Source of the DNA: Rhodanobacter glycinis
GTDB taxonomy: Bacteria > Pseudomonadota > Gammaproteobacteria > Xanthomonadales > Rhodanobacteraceae
Reading direction: 5' to 3'
Length of the DNA: 64,000 nt
Assembly: GCF_006438785.1 (NCBI RefSeq)
Contig: NZ_RCZB01000004.1
Location: 129,810-193,809, forward strand
A model generated the notes under the pieces. It had not been told where the DNA came from and searched no databases. It saw nothing but the letters and a program-made list of their open reading frames with translations. Below are positions 36,276 to 45,269 of this stretch, in pieces; the first letter of the stretch is position 1; every line of letters begins with the position of its first letter. A program made the position numbers and the translations under genes.

Positions 36276-37259
36276 TCAGCGCGCGATGCCGTGCGCGCGC
36301 AGCACATCGGAAATATCGAAGCGCCACAGGTTGCGCGAACCGTTGAGTGGCGATTGCAGGCGCTGCTGCAGCGTGGCCGCGTTGTCGCGCGGTTTCGGAA
36401 AATGCACCTCGTCCCGGCGCGCACTGGACACGTACAGCTCGCCGAACGACGGCCCCAGCGACGGCGCGTTCTCCAGCGCGCGGCTGTTGACGTCGTCGTC
36501 CAGGTGCAGCGGTTTGCCCCAGCGGCCGTCGGCCTGGCGGAACGCGATGTAGATGTCCGCGCTGCCCAGCGCATCGCCCTCGTTGCCCGCGTAGATCAGG
36601 AAGCGTCCCTGCGGATCCACCGCCGGATCCATCCGGCTGTGCTCGAGGTCGCCCAGTTCCACTCGCACCGGCGCCGCGTAGCCGCGACCCTGCGGATGCG
36701 CCACATAGATCTGGTAGGCCTTGCCGGAATCGGCACGACGCGCGGAGAAATAGATGTCGCCGCTGGCGGTGACCGACGGGTTGTAGATCATCGCGCCGTC
36801 GTTGAGTGCGCCGTCGACATGCGTCGGTGCGCTCCATCCGCCACGCGCGCGCCGCTCGACATACCAGAGGCCGGTGCCTGGAAAGCGGTGGCCGTTCATC
36901 TCGGCCATGACCGGCGGCTCGCCCGCGCGGACCGGCCGGTTGGATACGAAATAGAGTCGGCTGCCATCGGGCGACAGCGTGGGTTCGGAGTCGTGCCACT
37001 GGCCGGAAAACGACGCCACCTGTGGTGTCGACCAATGCTTGCCGACGCGCTGCGAAACCATGATGGCGTCGTCGGCTTCGGCAAAATCCGAGCGCATGAA
37101 ATACAGCGTCTTGCCGTCCGCCGTCGGCGCGGCGGAAGTCTCCTGCAGGCCGGTGGAGATGACACCGGCGCCGAGCAGTTCACCCGCGCTTGCTGCGCGC
37201 GTGGCGAGCGTGGCAAGCAAGCAGGTGGCGAGGACGTAGGTGAGATGGCGTGGCGTCAT
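36276..37259 (-). CDS. exported PD40 (WD40-like) beta-propeller protein A
   Basis: A 327-residue periplasmic propeller. After the signal peptide, repeated strands read TADGKTLYFMRSD, FSGQWHDSEPTLSPDGSRLYFVSNRP, MDPAVDPQGRFLIYAGN and LWRFDISD. It is similar to the two other propeller genes at 37299 and 43155, which carry the same SGQW-D-DP-PDGS-SNRP blade pattern. PD40 domains occur in TolB and in peptidase regulators and bind protein or sugar partners. No catalytic domain is attached. AGGA precedes the ATG. Confidence 0.8.
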   Translation of the reverse strand: MTPRHLTYVLATCLLATLATRAASAGELLGAGVISTGLQETSAAPTADGKTLYFMRSDFAEADDAIMVSQRVGKHWSTPQVASFSGQWHDSEPTLSPDGSRLYFVSNRPVRAGEPPVMAEMNGHRFPGTGLWYVERRARGGWSAPTHVDGALNDGAMIYNPSVTASGDIYFSARRADSGKAYQIYVAHPQGRGYAAPVRVELGDLEHSRMDPAVDPQGRFLIYAGNEGDALGSADIYIAFRQADGRWGKPLHLDDDVNSRALENAPSLGPSFGELYVSSARRDEVHFPKPRDNAATLQQRLQSPLNGSRNLWRFDISDVLRAHGIAR

Positions 37260-37298
37260 GATCTTTCCTGATGGAGGTCCGGTGGCTTGCTTCGGCTG

Positions 37299-38258
37299 TC
37301 ACCGCGAGCGCGGCGCATCCAGCCACGGCGCCAGCGACACACGCCAGATGTGGTTGCTGCCGTTGTCCCACGCGCGCATGCGCGCCAGATCCGCACTCGC
37401 CTGCGTCGGCGAGCGCGGGTAGCTCAACTTGGCCGTGTAGTTGCTGGTGAAGTACAAGGTGCGGGCATCCGGGCCCAGGTGCGCACCCCACGGCTCGTAG
37501 CGGTTCACCGCATCGCCGAGGTCGACCGGCTTGCTCCAGCCGTCGCCTTCGCGGAAGACGATGTACAGCCGATCAGGCTTGTCCTTGCCGGCGTAATTGG
37601 CGTCGAACACCATGAACGATTGATCGGGCGCGATCGCCGGATCCAGCTCGTGCGCCGCCGGATCGCCCAGCGCGAGCCGCTGCGGCTTCTGGTAGCGACC
37701 GTCGCGCCAGGCGGTGCGATACAGATGGAACTCGTGCTCGGGCTCGTCGCGCCGCTGGTAGTACACGTCGCCGTTGGCCGCCACGCTGGGCGCGTAGATG
37801 CTCGGCGCGTCGTTCACGGCGTCGGGCAGCCGTACTGGTTCGCTCCAGCCGTTGCCACGTCGGTCGACGCGCCACAGATGGCCGCCGCGCAGTGCCGAGC
37901 CGCCGGCAACGTCGGCGCGATTGGAGGTGTACACCAGGAACGAGCCGTCCGGTGCCATCGCCGGATCGTGGTCCTGCCACTGCCCGGAGAACGACGCGAT
38001 CCGCGGCGTCGACCAGCTGCTGCCGACCCGGTGCGATTCCATGATGAAGCCGTTCCATCCGGCCTGCTGGTCGAAGTAGACGGTGGCGCCGTCGGGCGCG
38101 AAGGTCAGGCAGTCCACGCCCGCGGGACCGGAGATCGTGCCGGGGGCGAAGATTTCCGGTGTGGTGGGTGCGGTGTCGGCGGCACGGACGACGGTGGTGC
38201 CGGACAGGGTCAGCGCGAGGAGGCTGCAGGCGAACAGGGTGAGCGGGTGCTGGGCCAT
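37299..38258 (-). CDS. exported PD40 (WD40-like) beta-propeller protein B
   Basis: A 319-residue propeller, first gene of a three-gene minus-strand operon. The signal peptide (MAQHPLTLFACSLLALTLSG) is followed by FAPDGATVYFDQQAG, FSGQWQDHDPAMAPDGSFLVYTSNRADVAGG, LWRVDRRGNGWSEPVRLPDAVND and LGPDARTLYFTSNYTAK, ending VSLAPWLDAPRSR. The same closing motif, VSLAPWLDAP, occurs in the middle of the double propeller at 43155, marking them as paralogs. The frame extends upstream to 38345 without a better start; no clear ribosome binding site. Confidence 0.8.
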   Translation of the reverse strand: MAQHPLTLFACSLLALTLSGTTVVRAADTAPTTPEIFAPGTISGPAGVDCLTFAPDGATVYFDQQAGWNGFIMESHRVGSSWSTPRIASFSGQWQDHDPAMAPDGSFLVYTSNRADVAGGSALRGGHLWRVDRRGNGWSEPVRLPDAVNDAPSIYAPSVAANGDVYYQRRDEPEHEFHLYRTAWRDGRYQKPQRLALGDPAAHELDPAIAPDQSFMVFDANYAGKDKPDRLYIVFREGDGWSKPVDLGDAVNRYEPWGAHLGPDARTLYFTSNYTAKLSYPRSPTQASADLARMRAWDNGSNHIWRVSLAPWLDAPRSR

Positions 38259-38442
38259 GCGTGTTGCTCGACGGGGCGACGGTGCGTCGAGTCTGCACAG
38301 CGGGATCGGCGCATCGCTGCTGCTTTGTGATGAGCGGAGATTCACTGTGACCAGCGGTTGTTCGCGAGGGGCAACTGGTTCGTTCTCGTTGGAGAATCGT
38401 GCTCGTCGCGGCGAGCACTGCCCCGGAAGCGAGGCGGCCTTT

Positions 38443-38464
38443 GTGGGAGCGACTTCAGTCGCGA
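38443..38464 (+). repeat. third copy of the REP-like 22-mer
   Basis: A single copy of the 22-base element beginning GTGGGAGCGACTTCAG, identical to both copies of the inverted pair at 25031-25155. It lies 73 bases before the hairpin cluster at 38537, in the same 900-base intergenic region. Confidence 0.85.
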
Positions 38465-38536
38465 TGCTTTTGCTGGTTCTCGCCGCGCCAAGCCTTCAAG
38501 GCGAAGAGCTTTCGTCTGCCTGCGGCAGCCGAGTTA

Positions 38537-38800
38537 CTTTCTCTTGGCGTGGCCAAAGAGAAAGATAACCAAAGAGAAAGGCCACCCGCTTGGCGCTTGC
38601 CGCCCCTCCATGGGCGGCAAGTCCGTGAGCCGGGGCCGGGCTTTTCGACAGGGCATCCTGCCCTGGCGAAAAGGCATCGGCGTCCCTGCCGATGCCCGCT
38701 GCGCGGCCTGTCGACCCCGGCTCACCGCCGTACAGGGGCCCCGGGTAGAGCAGTGGGCCATCCTGGCCCGCACACAGTGCGCAACCGCTGCGCGGTTGCG
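38537..38800. repeat. cluster of six strong hairpins, structured intergenic element
   Basis: Six near-perfect stems follow one another. (1) 38537-38564: CTTTCTCTTGGC with GCC/AAGAGAAAG, one bulged A, loop GTG. (2) 38596-38621: CTTGCCGCCC/GGGCGGCAAG. (3) 38641-38673: CTTTTCG+CAGGGCA with TGCCCTG+CGAAAAG, one mismatch, loop TCC. (4) 38673-38696: GGCATCGGC/GCCGATGCC. (5) 38755-38769: GGGCCA/TGGCCC, loop TCC. (6) 38780-38800: CGCAACCGC/GCGGTTGCG, loop TGC. Open frames cross the region in several registers but encode no recognisable protein. It looks like a dispersed structured repeat or RNA rather than a gene. Confidence 0.75.
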
Positions 38801-39160
38801 AGAGCAAAAGGTGGACAGTATTGGACGGCTATTCGAAATTAGGACATGTCTGATATCGGCCAGAAACGGTCGATCGACGTCGGGTTGAGCGACGCGTAGC
38901 CTTTTGCTGGAGTGGTCTGGACAGCGGTATGGGCCGCGTGGCTGGCAGGCGACTAAGAGCTCCCGGAATCACTCGCTTCGCATGTGGAAAATGCAAACTG
39001 GTTCTTGCCAGCGCGTTTACCGTGTATAGGGCACTATTTGCATGCCAAGCAGTTCATGCACCGCCAAGCCATCATCCGGACAAAAAGCAATGCCTAGAGT
39101 TTGCCATCTAGCGAAGGTTCATCTGGAAGCAACGGAATGCTTGAGCTAGAACCGTTCGAA
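38801..39160. other. gene-free AT-richer stretch after the hairpin cluster
   Basis: This stretch shows no credible coding region on either strand and no strong repeat. It is less GC-rich by eye than its surroundings, like the EamA and AraC genes that follow. It may hold the downstream flank of a transferred segment or a decayed gene, but nothing identifiable remains. Confidence 0.4.
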
Positions 39161-40132
39161 TCACAACCGCTCCGCTTCCACACACTCCAGCGACACGGGC
39201 TTCACCCGCGCAGCCCAGATCACACCTGCTACCAGCAGCGCCACCCCGAGCATGGTTTGCGTGTTCGGAAACTTGCCGCGCAGCGCAAAGGCATAGCTCA
39301 ACGCTGCCAATGTTTCGAACACGATTAGCTGGCCCGCGATAGCTGTCGGCAGGCGCTGGCTGGCTTCGTTCCAGCATGTGGTGCCCAGCCAGGAAGCGAA
39401 CAAGCCGATCGCTGCCATCAATGCAATAAAGACCATGGGGCGTGGGCCAAACGGCATGGGGAACTCGTTACCGGTAGCGTGCAAGTACAACCACACCAGT
39501 ACGTAACCAATCAGCGCCAGCGGCAGAGTGGCGACTCCCTGCGCGGTTGCCCATGTACGCGGGCTGCGGCCGAGATGGTGGCGCAGCCAGTCGGCATTGC
39601 GCAGCGGATACCAAGTCCAACACACCACCGAACCGAGGGCGAGCAAAGCGCCCATGCCGTATCGTGATAAATCCGCGTGCGTCTGGGCGCGCAATGCGGC
39701 CAGCTCGGACTGATTCACACAAGTAATGCCAGCGGCGATCAGCAACAGCGCCGGTGCGAGTCGTGCCCAAGGCAGACGGCCGTCGCGACGGGCGTTACGC
39801 AAGTTGGCGGCAATCGCGATTACCACCGGCAAAGTACCAATGATCATGGTCGATAGCGGCGCGCCTGCGTGCTGGATCGCGCTGGCCAGACACACGTAAT
39901 AAAGCAAGTTGCCGACGGCTGTGAGCTTCAGTGCCTCCGTCCAATCGACGCGACTGAGCTGGCGCAGCGCATGGCGATCCAGCCAGGCAAGCGGCAGCGC
40001 AATCAAGCCAAAAGCCAGATAGCGGCCGACCGACTGCAATGCGGCCGGATATTCGGGCACCAGCAGAGGCCCGACGAAAGCCAAGCCCCACATCAGGCCG
40101 GCGCAGAGTGCGTAGAACGTTCCTGTCCACAT
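39161..40132 (-). CDS. EamA/DMT-superfamily inner-membrane transporter
   Basis: A 323-residue protein with about ten transmembrane helices in two EamA halves. Starts GTFYALCAGLMWGLAFVGPLL; the end of the first half is QHAGAPLSTMIIGTLPVVIAIA and of the second FETLAALSYAFALRGKFPNTQTMLGVALLVAGVIWAAR. Such drug/metabolite exporters move amino acids or drugs out of the cell. It follows the AraC-type regulator by 46 bases on the same strand, the common pairing of an exporter with its regulator. Codon use is visibly less GC-biased than nearby genes. Confidence 0.85.
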   Translation of the reverse strand: MWTGTFYALCAGLMWGLAFVGPLLVPEYPAALQSVGRYLAFGLIALPLAWLDRHALRQLSRVDWTEALKLTAVGNLLYYVCLASAIQHAGAPLSTMIIGTLPVVIAIAANLRNARRDGRLPWARLAPALLLIAAGITCVNQSELAALRAQTHADLSRYGMGALLALGSVVCWTWYPLRNADWLRHHLGRSPRTWATAQGVATLPLALIGYVLVWLYLHATGNEFPMPFGPRPMVFIALMAAIGLFASWLGTTCWNEASQRLPTAIAGQLIVFETLAALSYAFALRGKFPNTQTMLGVALLVAGVIWAARVKPVSLECVEAERL

Positions 40133-40178
40133 GCGTGCAGCATCGGGCTACGCGATCGGATGGTCTTGTACGAGATTG

Positions 40179-41003
40179 CTATCGCTGCAGCCCGCGCTGG
40201 TAACGCGCAGGTGTAACTCCGTAGCGGCGCGCAAAGGCGCGGGTCAGATGAGCCTGGTCGGCCAGCCCGGTGGCCGCAGCAACCTGGGCCGGTGCTTCGC
40301 CGGCGGCGAGCAAGCGTTTGGCAGCGGAGAGGCGAAAAGCCATCAACATCTGCTGTGGCGTGGCGTAATGGCGCGCCTGGAACTGGCGCAAAAAATGGAA
40401 GGGGCTGAGTCCCGCCACCTTGGCAAGATCATCCAGCGTGACATGCTCGGCCAAGTGCGCACGGAGATATTCGATCACTAACGCAAACCGCGATGGTGCC
40501 TCACGCTGTGCCGTGCGGGATACACGAGCGTAACGGCGGAATTCGCTAAGTAACTGCAGCAGCAAGCTGTCAAAGGCAAGCGGCTCGCGCGCCTGCCACA
40601 GCGCATTGAGCAACACGGTAATCTGCCGCGCGCCCACGGCATCTGCCTGCACGGCGTCGCCAAACCACCAACCGTGCTCGCCGGTGATCTCATCTACCGC
40701 AGCCTGCTGGATATAAACCATACGGTAGCGCCAGCCGCTCGCCGTTTCGGCGCGGCCGGTGTGCAACTCATCCGGATTCATCAGCACTAGCGAATCGGGT
40801 GGAGCCAGATGGTCCGCACCGCGGTAGCGGAAGCGCTCCACGCCGGATTCGATGGCGCCCAAGCCAAAGCCATCATGTACGTGCGGCACGAAAGCGTGGC
40901 GCACAATGTGCGCGCGATATAGCTCAACCCCGGCGCGGTGCGCAGGACGGCGGAATTCGGCGGTATCTGCGGGGTGATCAAAAAGGTGAGGTACGCCATG
41001 CAT
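40179..41003 (-). CDS. AraC family transcriptional regulator
   Basis: A 274-residue regulator. The N-terminal cupin-type AraC-binding domain contains HIVRHAFVPHVHDGFGLGAIESG and LMNPDELHTG. The C-terminal double helix-turn-helix is TLDDLAKVAGLSPFHFLRQFQARHYATPQQMLMAFRLSAAKRLLAAGE, then VAAATGLADQAHLTRAFARRYGVTPARY. ATG 41003 is used; a TTG two codons upstream is an alternative. It probably controls the EamA exporter immediately downstream. Confidence 0.88.
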   Translation of the reverse strand: MHGVPHLFDHPADTAEFRRPAHRAGVELYRAHIVRHAFVPHVHDGFGLGAIESGVERFRYRGADHLAPPDSLVLMNPDELHTGRAETASGWRYRMVYIQQAAVDEITGEHGWWFGDAVQADAVGARQITVLLNALWQAREPLAFDSLLLQLLSEFRRYARVSRTAQREAPSRFALVIEYLRAHLAEHVTLDDLAKVAGLSPFHFLRQFQARHYATPQQMLMAFRLSAAKRLLAAGEAPAQVAAATGLADQAHLTRAFARRYGVTPARYQRGLQR

Positions 41004-41154
41004 GGACAAATGATGGCATGCGCATCAGGTTCAACGCTTTGCGAGAAGGTCCAGTTTGGGTGGCGGACTCAACCGACCGACGCAACACATTGCCGATCAC
41101 TTTCCGATGCATTCGTTTTGGCGCAGGCGACTCAACGGATGTGCGCAGAGGCCT

Positions 41155-41910
41155 TCAGGGCAGGCCCAGCACGCTACGCGCACCCGCGCGGAAGCGCCGA
41201 CTGAGATCCAGCCGCGTGCCGTCGTGCAGCACGACTTCCGCACCCCCCTTGAACAACGGATGCACTTCGCGGATGCGCGCGAGGTTCACGAGTGTACCGC
41301 GGTGGATGCGCAGGAAGCGCGCGGGGTCGAGCTGCGCCAGCAGGTGACGCAAGGTGTCGCGGTGCAGGTAGCGCGTCGGGCCGATGTGGATGTGCAGGTA
41401 GTTGCCGTCGGCGCGGATCCAGTCGATGTCGTCGACGGGGAGCACGCGGATGTGTTCGCCGTGACGCACGCTGAGGCGTTGCACGTAGCCATCGGCGGGC
41501 GTCGGTGCGGATGCATCGCCAGTGCCGGCGTGGAGGCCGAGCCAGTGGCGATTCACGCGTGCCATGGCCTGGTCGAAGCGGGCCTGGTCGATCGGCTTGA
41601 GCACGTAGTCCAGCGCCATCGCATCGAACGCGCGCAGCGCGTGTTCGGCGAACGCGGTGGTGAACACCACCAGCGGCAGGCGGTCGGGGGCGAGTTCGTG
41701 CAGCAGTTCGAAGCCGTCCATGCCGGGCATCTGGATGTCGAGGAACAGCAGGTCCGGCTGCAGCGCGCGTACGGCCTGCATCGCCTCGGCGGCGTTGCCG
41801 CATTCGCCGACGATCTCCACTTCGGCGTGCGTGGCCAGCGCCTGGCGCAGCGCGAGGCGCGCCAGCACTTCATCGTCGACCAGCACGGTGCGCAGGCGCG
41901 GCGTGTTCAT
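41155..41910 (-). CDS. LytTR-domain response regulator
   Basis: A 251-residue regulator. The receiver domain shows the acidic pair VDDEV, the phosphorylated aspartate in LLFLDIQMPGMDGFEL near residue 57 and the KPID lysine. After a linker, the LytTR DNA-binding domain contains IDWIRADGNYLHIHI, YLHRDTLRHLLAQLDPARFLRIHRGTLVNLARI and RRFR. Its ATG overlaps the stop of the histidine kinase (ATGA), so kinase and regulator are translated together. LytTR regulators typically bind tandem direct repeats about 9-10 bases long. Confidence 0.92.
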   Translation of the reverse strand: MNTPRLRTVLVDDEVLARLALRQALATHAEVEIVGECGNAAEAMQAVRALQPDLLFLDIQMPGMDGFELLHELAPDRLPLVVFTTAFAEHALRAFDAMALDYVLKPIDQARFDQAMARVNRHWLGLHAGTGDASAPTPADGYVQRLSVRHGEHIRVLPVDDIDWIRADGNYLHIHIGPTRYLHRDTLRHLLAQLDPARFLRIHRGTLVNLARIREVHPLFKGGAEVVLHDGTRLDLSRRFRAGARSVLGLP

Positions 41911-43037
41911 GCGGCGTGCTCGGTGTAGGGCAGGCGCACCTCGGCGCGGGTGCCGCCGCCGGGGATCGCGCTGAGTTCGAGCCCCGCCGCGTCGCCGAAC
42001 AGCATGCGCAGGCGCGAACGGGTATTGCCCAAGCCGATGCCTTCCAGCGTGCCGGCCGGCGGCAGGCCGAGGCCGTCGTCGTCCACGCGCAACTGCAGCT
42101 GGTCGCCGTCGCGCCGGATGGAAACGCGCAGGATGCCGGCGCCGGGTTTGTCCTGCAGACCGTGGCGCAGCGCGTTCTCCACCAGCGGCTGCAGGATCAG
42201 GTTGGGCACCGCCGCATCGAGGGTGTCGTCGGCCACGTCCAGCCGGGTGCTCAAGCGATCCTGGAAACGCACCTGCTGGATGTCGAGATAGCAGGTGAGG
42301 AATTCCAGCTCCCGTGACAGCGGTACTTGCGGCGCGTGGCGTTCTTCCAGGGTGAGGCGCAGGAAGTCGCTGAGCCGCGCGATCATCAGCCGCGCCTGCA
42401 GCGGATCGGCCAGCGCCAGCGCCGAGATCGCGTTGAGCGTGTTGAACAGGAAGTGCGGCTGCAGCTGCATGCGCAGCGCCTGCAGTTGCGATTGCGCCAG
42501 CTGCGTTTCCAGCTGGGTGCGGCGCAACCGCTCGTCGCGCAGGTGCCGGCGTGATTCCATCCCGCGCAGCACCGCCAGAATCACCCAGTAGATCACCAGC
42601 GCCTGCTGGAACTTGTAGGCGAATTCCATATGGACGAAGCCGCCGAACGACGTCACCGGCATCTTGCCCGGACCGCTCACGGTCCAGAAGATCAGCAGCT
42701 GCAGCACCGTCTGCGCCAGCGCCATGCCGAGGCTGGCGGGCGCATGCAGGAGCAGGAAGCGTGGCCAGCTGCGACCGGCGCTGCGCCGGCCCAGCCAGCC
42801 GATGGCCGGTGCCAGCACCATCCACAGATAGAAGTCGGCGGCGTTCCAGGTGAGCCCGCGCAGCCACGACGGGTCGTGCCCTTCGCTGAGCGCGGATAGC
42901 CCCGAGCTCAGCGCGTAAGACAGCGCCAGCAGCGTCCAGAAAGCGAACGCCAGGCCCCAGGTCTTTGATCCTCGCGAGGTGATGTAGTCCGGCACGGGAT
43001 TCTCGCTGGCGATGCGCACCGCTGGCGCTCTATTCAT
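41907..43037 (-). CDS. LytS-type (HisKA_7 / His_kinase) sensor kinase
   Basis: A 376-residue membrane kinase. The N-terminal half holds about four transmembrane helices (near 28-170). Then the HisKA_7-type dimerisation motif QLQALRMQLQPHFLFNTLNAISALA with the phosphorylated His near 191, and the ATPase part NLILQPLVENALRHGLQD, DDGLGLPP and GIGLGNTRSRLRMLFG. The frame extends upstream to 43145; MNRAPAVRI at 43037 is preferred. It lies 117 bases downstream of the double PD40 propeller gene on the same strand. Confidence 0.9.
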   Translation of the reverse strand: MNRAPAVRIASENPVPDYITSRGSKTWGLAFAFWTLLALSYALSSGLSALSEGHDPSWLRGLTWNAADFYLWMVLAPAIGWLGRRSAGRSWPRFLLLHAPASLGMALAQTVLQLLIFWTVSGPGKMPVTSFGGFVHMEFAYKFQQALVIYWVILAVLRGMESRRHLRDERLRRTQLETQLAQSQLQALRMQLQPHFLFNTLNAISALALADPLQARLMIARLSDFLRLTLEERHAPQVPLSRELEFLTCYLDIQQVRFQDRLSTRLDVADDTLDAAVPNLILQPLVENALRHGLQDKPGAGILRVSIRRDGDQLQLRVDDDGLGLPPAGTLEGIGLGNTRSRLRMLFGDAAGLELSAIPGGGTRAEVRLPYTEHAA

Positions 43038-43154
43038 CCGCGCAGTATGCCCAAGCCGTGCGTCCGGCGGATAGGCGGCAAGTGGTGTCGTGCGGAACGT
43101 GAGCCCGGATTCAGCGCAGCGTTGCCGTTTCGGCAGCAGGCACATCGTGCTACT

Positions 43155-44918
43155 TCATCGGGGTCTGGTCGTCACGTGTTCCGCCAGCCAGGGCGCGATC
43201 GACAGGTGGTGGATGCGGTTGTCCGCTGCCGTGAAATACACCGTGGACAGGTCCGGATCCAGACGCGCCTCCTCGCCGGACGGCCCGAGATGGATCGGTT
43301 GGCCCCAGCCCGCGGGTGTGGCGAAGGCCACGAACAGATCGTTGGTGTCCGCTGCGGCGGGCCTGCGATTCGAACTGAACACGATGAAGGATCTATCCGG
43401 CGCGATCGCCGGGTCGACATCGGCGGCCACGCCGTCGTTCGAGGGCAACGGCAGCCGCACCGGTGGCTGGAACTGCCCGCCAGCAAACTGGCTGACGTAG
43501 ATCCGCAGATGATGGCTCTGCGGATCGGGTTTCATGAAATACAGGCTGCCATCCGCCGCCACTGCCGGCGAATAAGTCGCCGGGCTGGCGTTGACGATAT
43601 CGGGAAGCCGTACCGGTGCGCTCCAGCCATCGCCCGCGCGGTTCACGCGCCACAGATTGCCGCCGCGCCCGGGTTGCGGCTTGCCGCCGAAGTAGCCGTC
43701 CAGTGCCTTGCCGCCGGCCGTGGCGGGCCGGTTCGAAATGAAGACCAGATACGAGCCATCGGGCGCCATCGCCGGTTCCAGGTCCATCCACTGCGCCGAG
43801 AACGGCGCACGTTCCGGTGTCGACCAGATCCCCGCCCGTCGATGCGCAAGGTAGATCCGCCGCGTCGGCCCTTGCCCGCGCGCGAACACCACCGTCCGGC
43901 CGTCCGGCGTGAACGCAGGCGACGCATCGTTGCCCGCTCCCCATGGCAGCTCCGCCGAGGGCAGGCGGGAAGCCGCGGGGGCCGTCCCGGATGGCGCATC
44001 CAGCCACGGTGCCAGCGACACCTGCCAGATGTGATCGGCACCGTTGTTCCACGCCGCGGCAGCATCCGGATCCGACGCCGGCAGGCGACGATCGCTGTAG
44101 AAATACAGGGTGCGGTGATCGGCACCCAGCTGGGCGCCCATGCTGTGCTTGCCGCCGTTCACGCTGTCGCCGAGATCGCGCGGGGTGCTCCAGCCGGTGG
44201 GCGTGTGGAACGCGATGGCGAGCCGATAGGGTTGCTGCGCATCGTGCTTGGTGCTGAAGACCATGAACGAGCGGTCCGGTGCAATCGCCGGATCGCGGAT
44301 CTGCGCATCGGCATCGCCCAGCTTCACGATGTAGGGCGGGTGGTACACGCCGTCGCGGTAGACCGAACGCAGCAGATGGAATTGCGTGTCCGCCGCGCTG
44401 CAGCCGATGAAGTAGATGCTGCCGTCCGCCGCGATGCTGGGGGCGAAAGTTGTCGAGCAGCTGTTGACCACGTCCGGCAGGCGCACCGGTGCGCTCCAGC
44501 CGTTGCCCTGCCGGTTCACCCGCCACAGGTTCATGCCCTCGCCGGCGCGGCGCTTGCCCGCGTGAACCTCATCGATCGGCTTGCCGCCGGGCAGCACCGG
44601 GCGGTTGGAGACGAACAGCAGGAACGAGCCGTCCGGTGCCATCGCCGGATCGAGATCGCGCCAGTGCCCGGAGAACGGAGCAGCCTTGGGTGTCGACCAG
44701 TGACCGCGATCACGATGCGATTCCATCAGCGTGAAGCTGTCGGTGCCGCGCATGAAATACACCGTCGCGCCATCCGGAGTGAATGCCGCCGCGCCGTCGT
44801 CGGTGGTACCGGCAATCTCTCCCGGCGCGAAGATCGTTGCGGTCGCGCCGGCGGTCGTGGCCGCGTGGGCCGACGATCCAACGACGAGCAGAACGCCCAG
44901 TGCAGTCGACAATTTCAT
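43155..44918 (-). CDS. exported double PD40 beta-propeller protein
   Basis: A 587-residue periplasmic protein made of two successive propeller units, each like genes 36276 and 37299. The first (about 20-300) carries FSGHWRDLDPAMAPDGSFLLFVSNRP and ends QVSLAPWLDAPSG. The second (about 320-580) carries FSAQWMDLEPAMAPDGSYLVFISNRP and ends LSIAPWLAEH. It appears to be a tandem duplication within one gene. GGGAG precedes ATG 44918. On the same strand, 117 bases later, comes the LytS-type kinase, suggesting it could present a signal to, or be regulated by, that system (inference). Confidence 0.82.
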   Translation of the reverse strand: MKLSTALGVLLVVGSSAHAATTAGATATIFAPGEIAGTTDDGAAAFTPDGATVYFMRGTDSFTLMESHRDRGHWSTPKAAPFSGHWRDLDPAMAPDGSFLLFVSNRPVLPGGKPIDEVHAGKRRAGEGMNLWRVNRQGNGWSAPVRLPDVVNSCSTTFAPSIAADGSIYFIGCSAADTQFHLLRSVYRDGVYHPPYIVKLGDADAQIRDPAIAPDRSFMVFSTKHDAQQPYRLAIAFHTPTGWSTPRDLGDSVNGGKHSMGAQLGADHRTLYFYSDRRLPASDPDAAAAWNNGADHIWQVSLAPWLDAPSGTAPAASRLPSAELPWGAGNDASPAFTPDGRTVVFARGQGPTRRIYLAHRRAGIWSTPERAPFSAQWMDLEPAMAPDGSYLVFISNRPATAGGKALDGYFGGKPQPGRGGNLWRVNRAGDGWSAPVRLPDIVNASPATYSPAVAADGSLYFMKPDPQSHHLRIYVSQFAGGQFQPPVRLPLPSNDGVAADVDPAIAPDRSFIVFSSNRRPAAADTNDLFVAFATPAGWGQPIHLGPSGEEARLDPDLSTVYFTAADNRIHHLSIAPWLAEHVTTRPR

Positions 44919-45269
44919 GCAGCTTCTCCCTGGTGGCGTGGCCCGTGCGTCGATCGAGGAGCGGCGCCATGGACGTGGACGATCCATGCAGGCTGGCACG
45001 GGCCGTCACCTGCGTCGCCGCTCCTGTGACCACCGGCGCCGCGGCAATGACGAACGGTGCACTGGCCGATGCAGGCGGCCGGCCACCGCGTCCTCGAAGG
45101 CCGGTCGCAGGGACGCTCGTCGGCGCGGGCTGCCAGCTGTCGCCGCTGAACAGTCCCATCCAACCGCTGGTCACCACGTTGCGGGCGCTCGTCACCGAAG
45201 CGGTGCGGATAGCCGGCCGGCGAGGCACGCTCGTCCGGCGGCGATCCCGCCACGAACCAGGACAGCAGC
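44919..45269. other. intergenic region without a convincing gene
   Basis: Several open frames cross these 351 bases on both strands, but they have Arg/Pro/Ala-rich, domain-free translations and no good ribosome binding sites. The region contains promoters for the divergent PD40 and NTF2-like genes; no clear operator is visible. Confidence 0.5.

Noticed and set aside
38358..38888. A 176-codon open frame covering the hairpin cluster.
   Set aside because: Its translation is Arg/Gly/Ser-rich with no domain, and its codons follow the palindromes; the stems alone explain the open frame.
44919..45269. Several overlapping open frames between the double propeller and the NTF2-like gene.
   Set aside because: No ribosome binding site, no domain, and no hydrophobic pattern; treated as intergenic.
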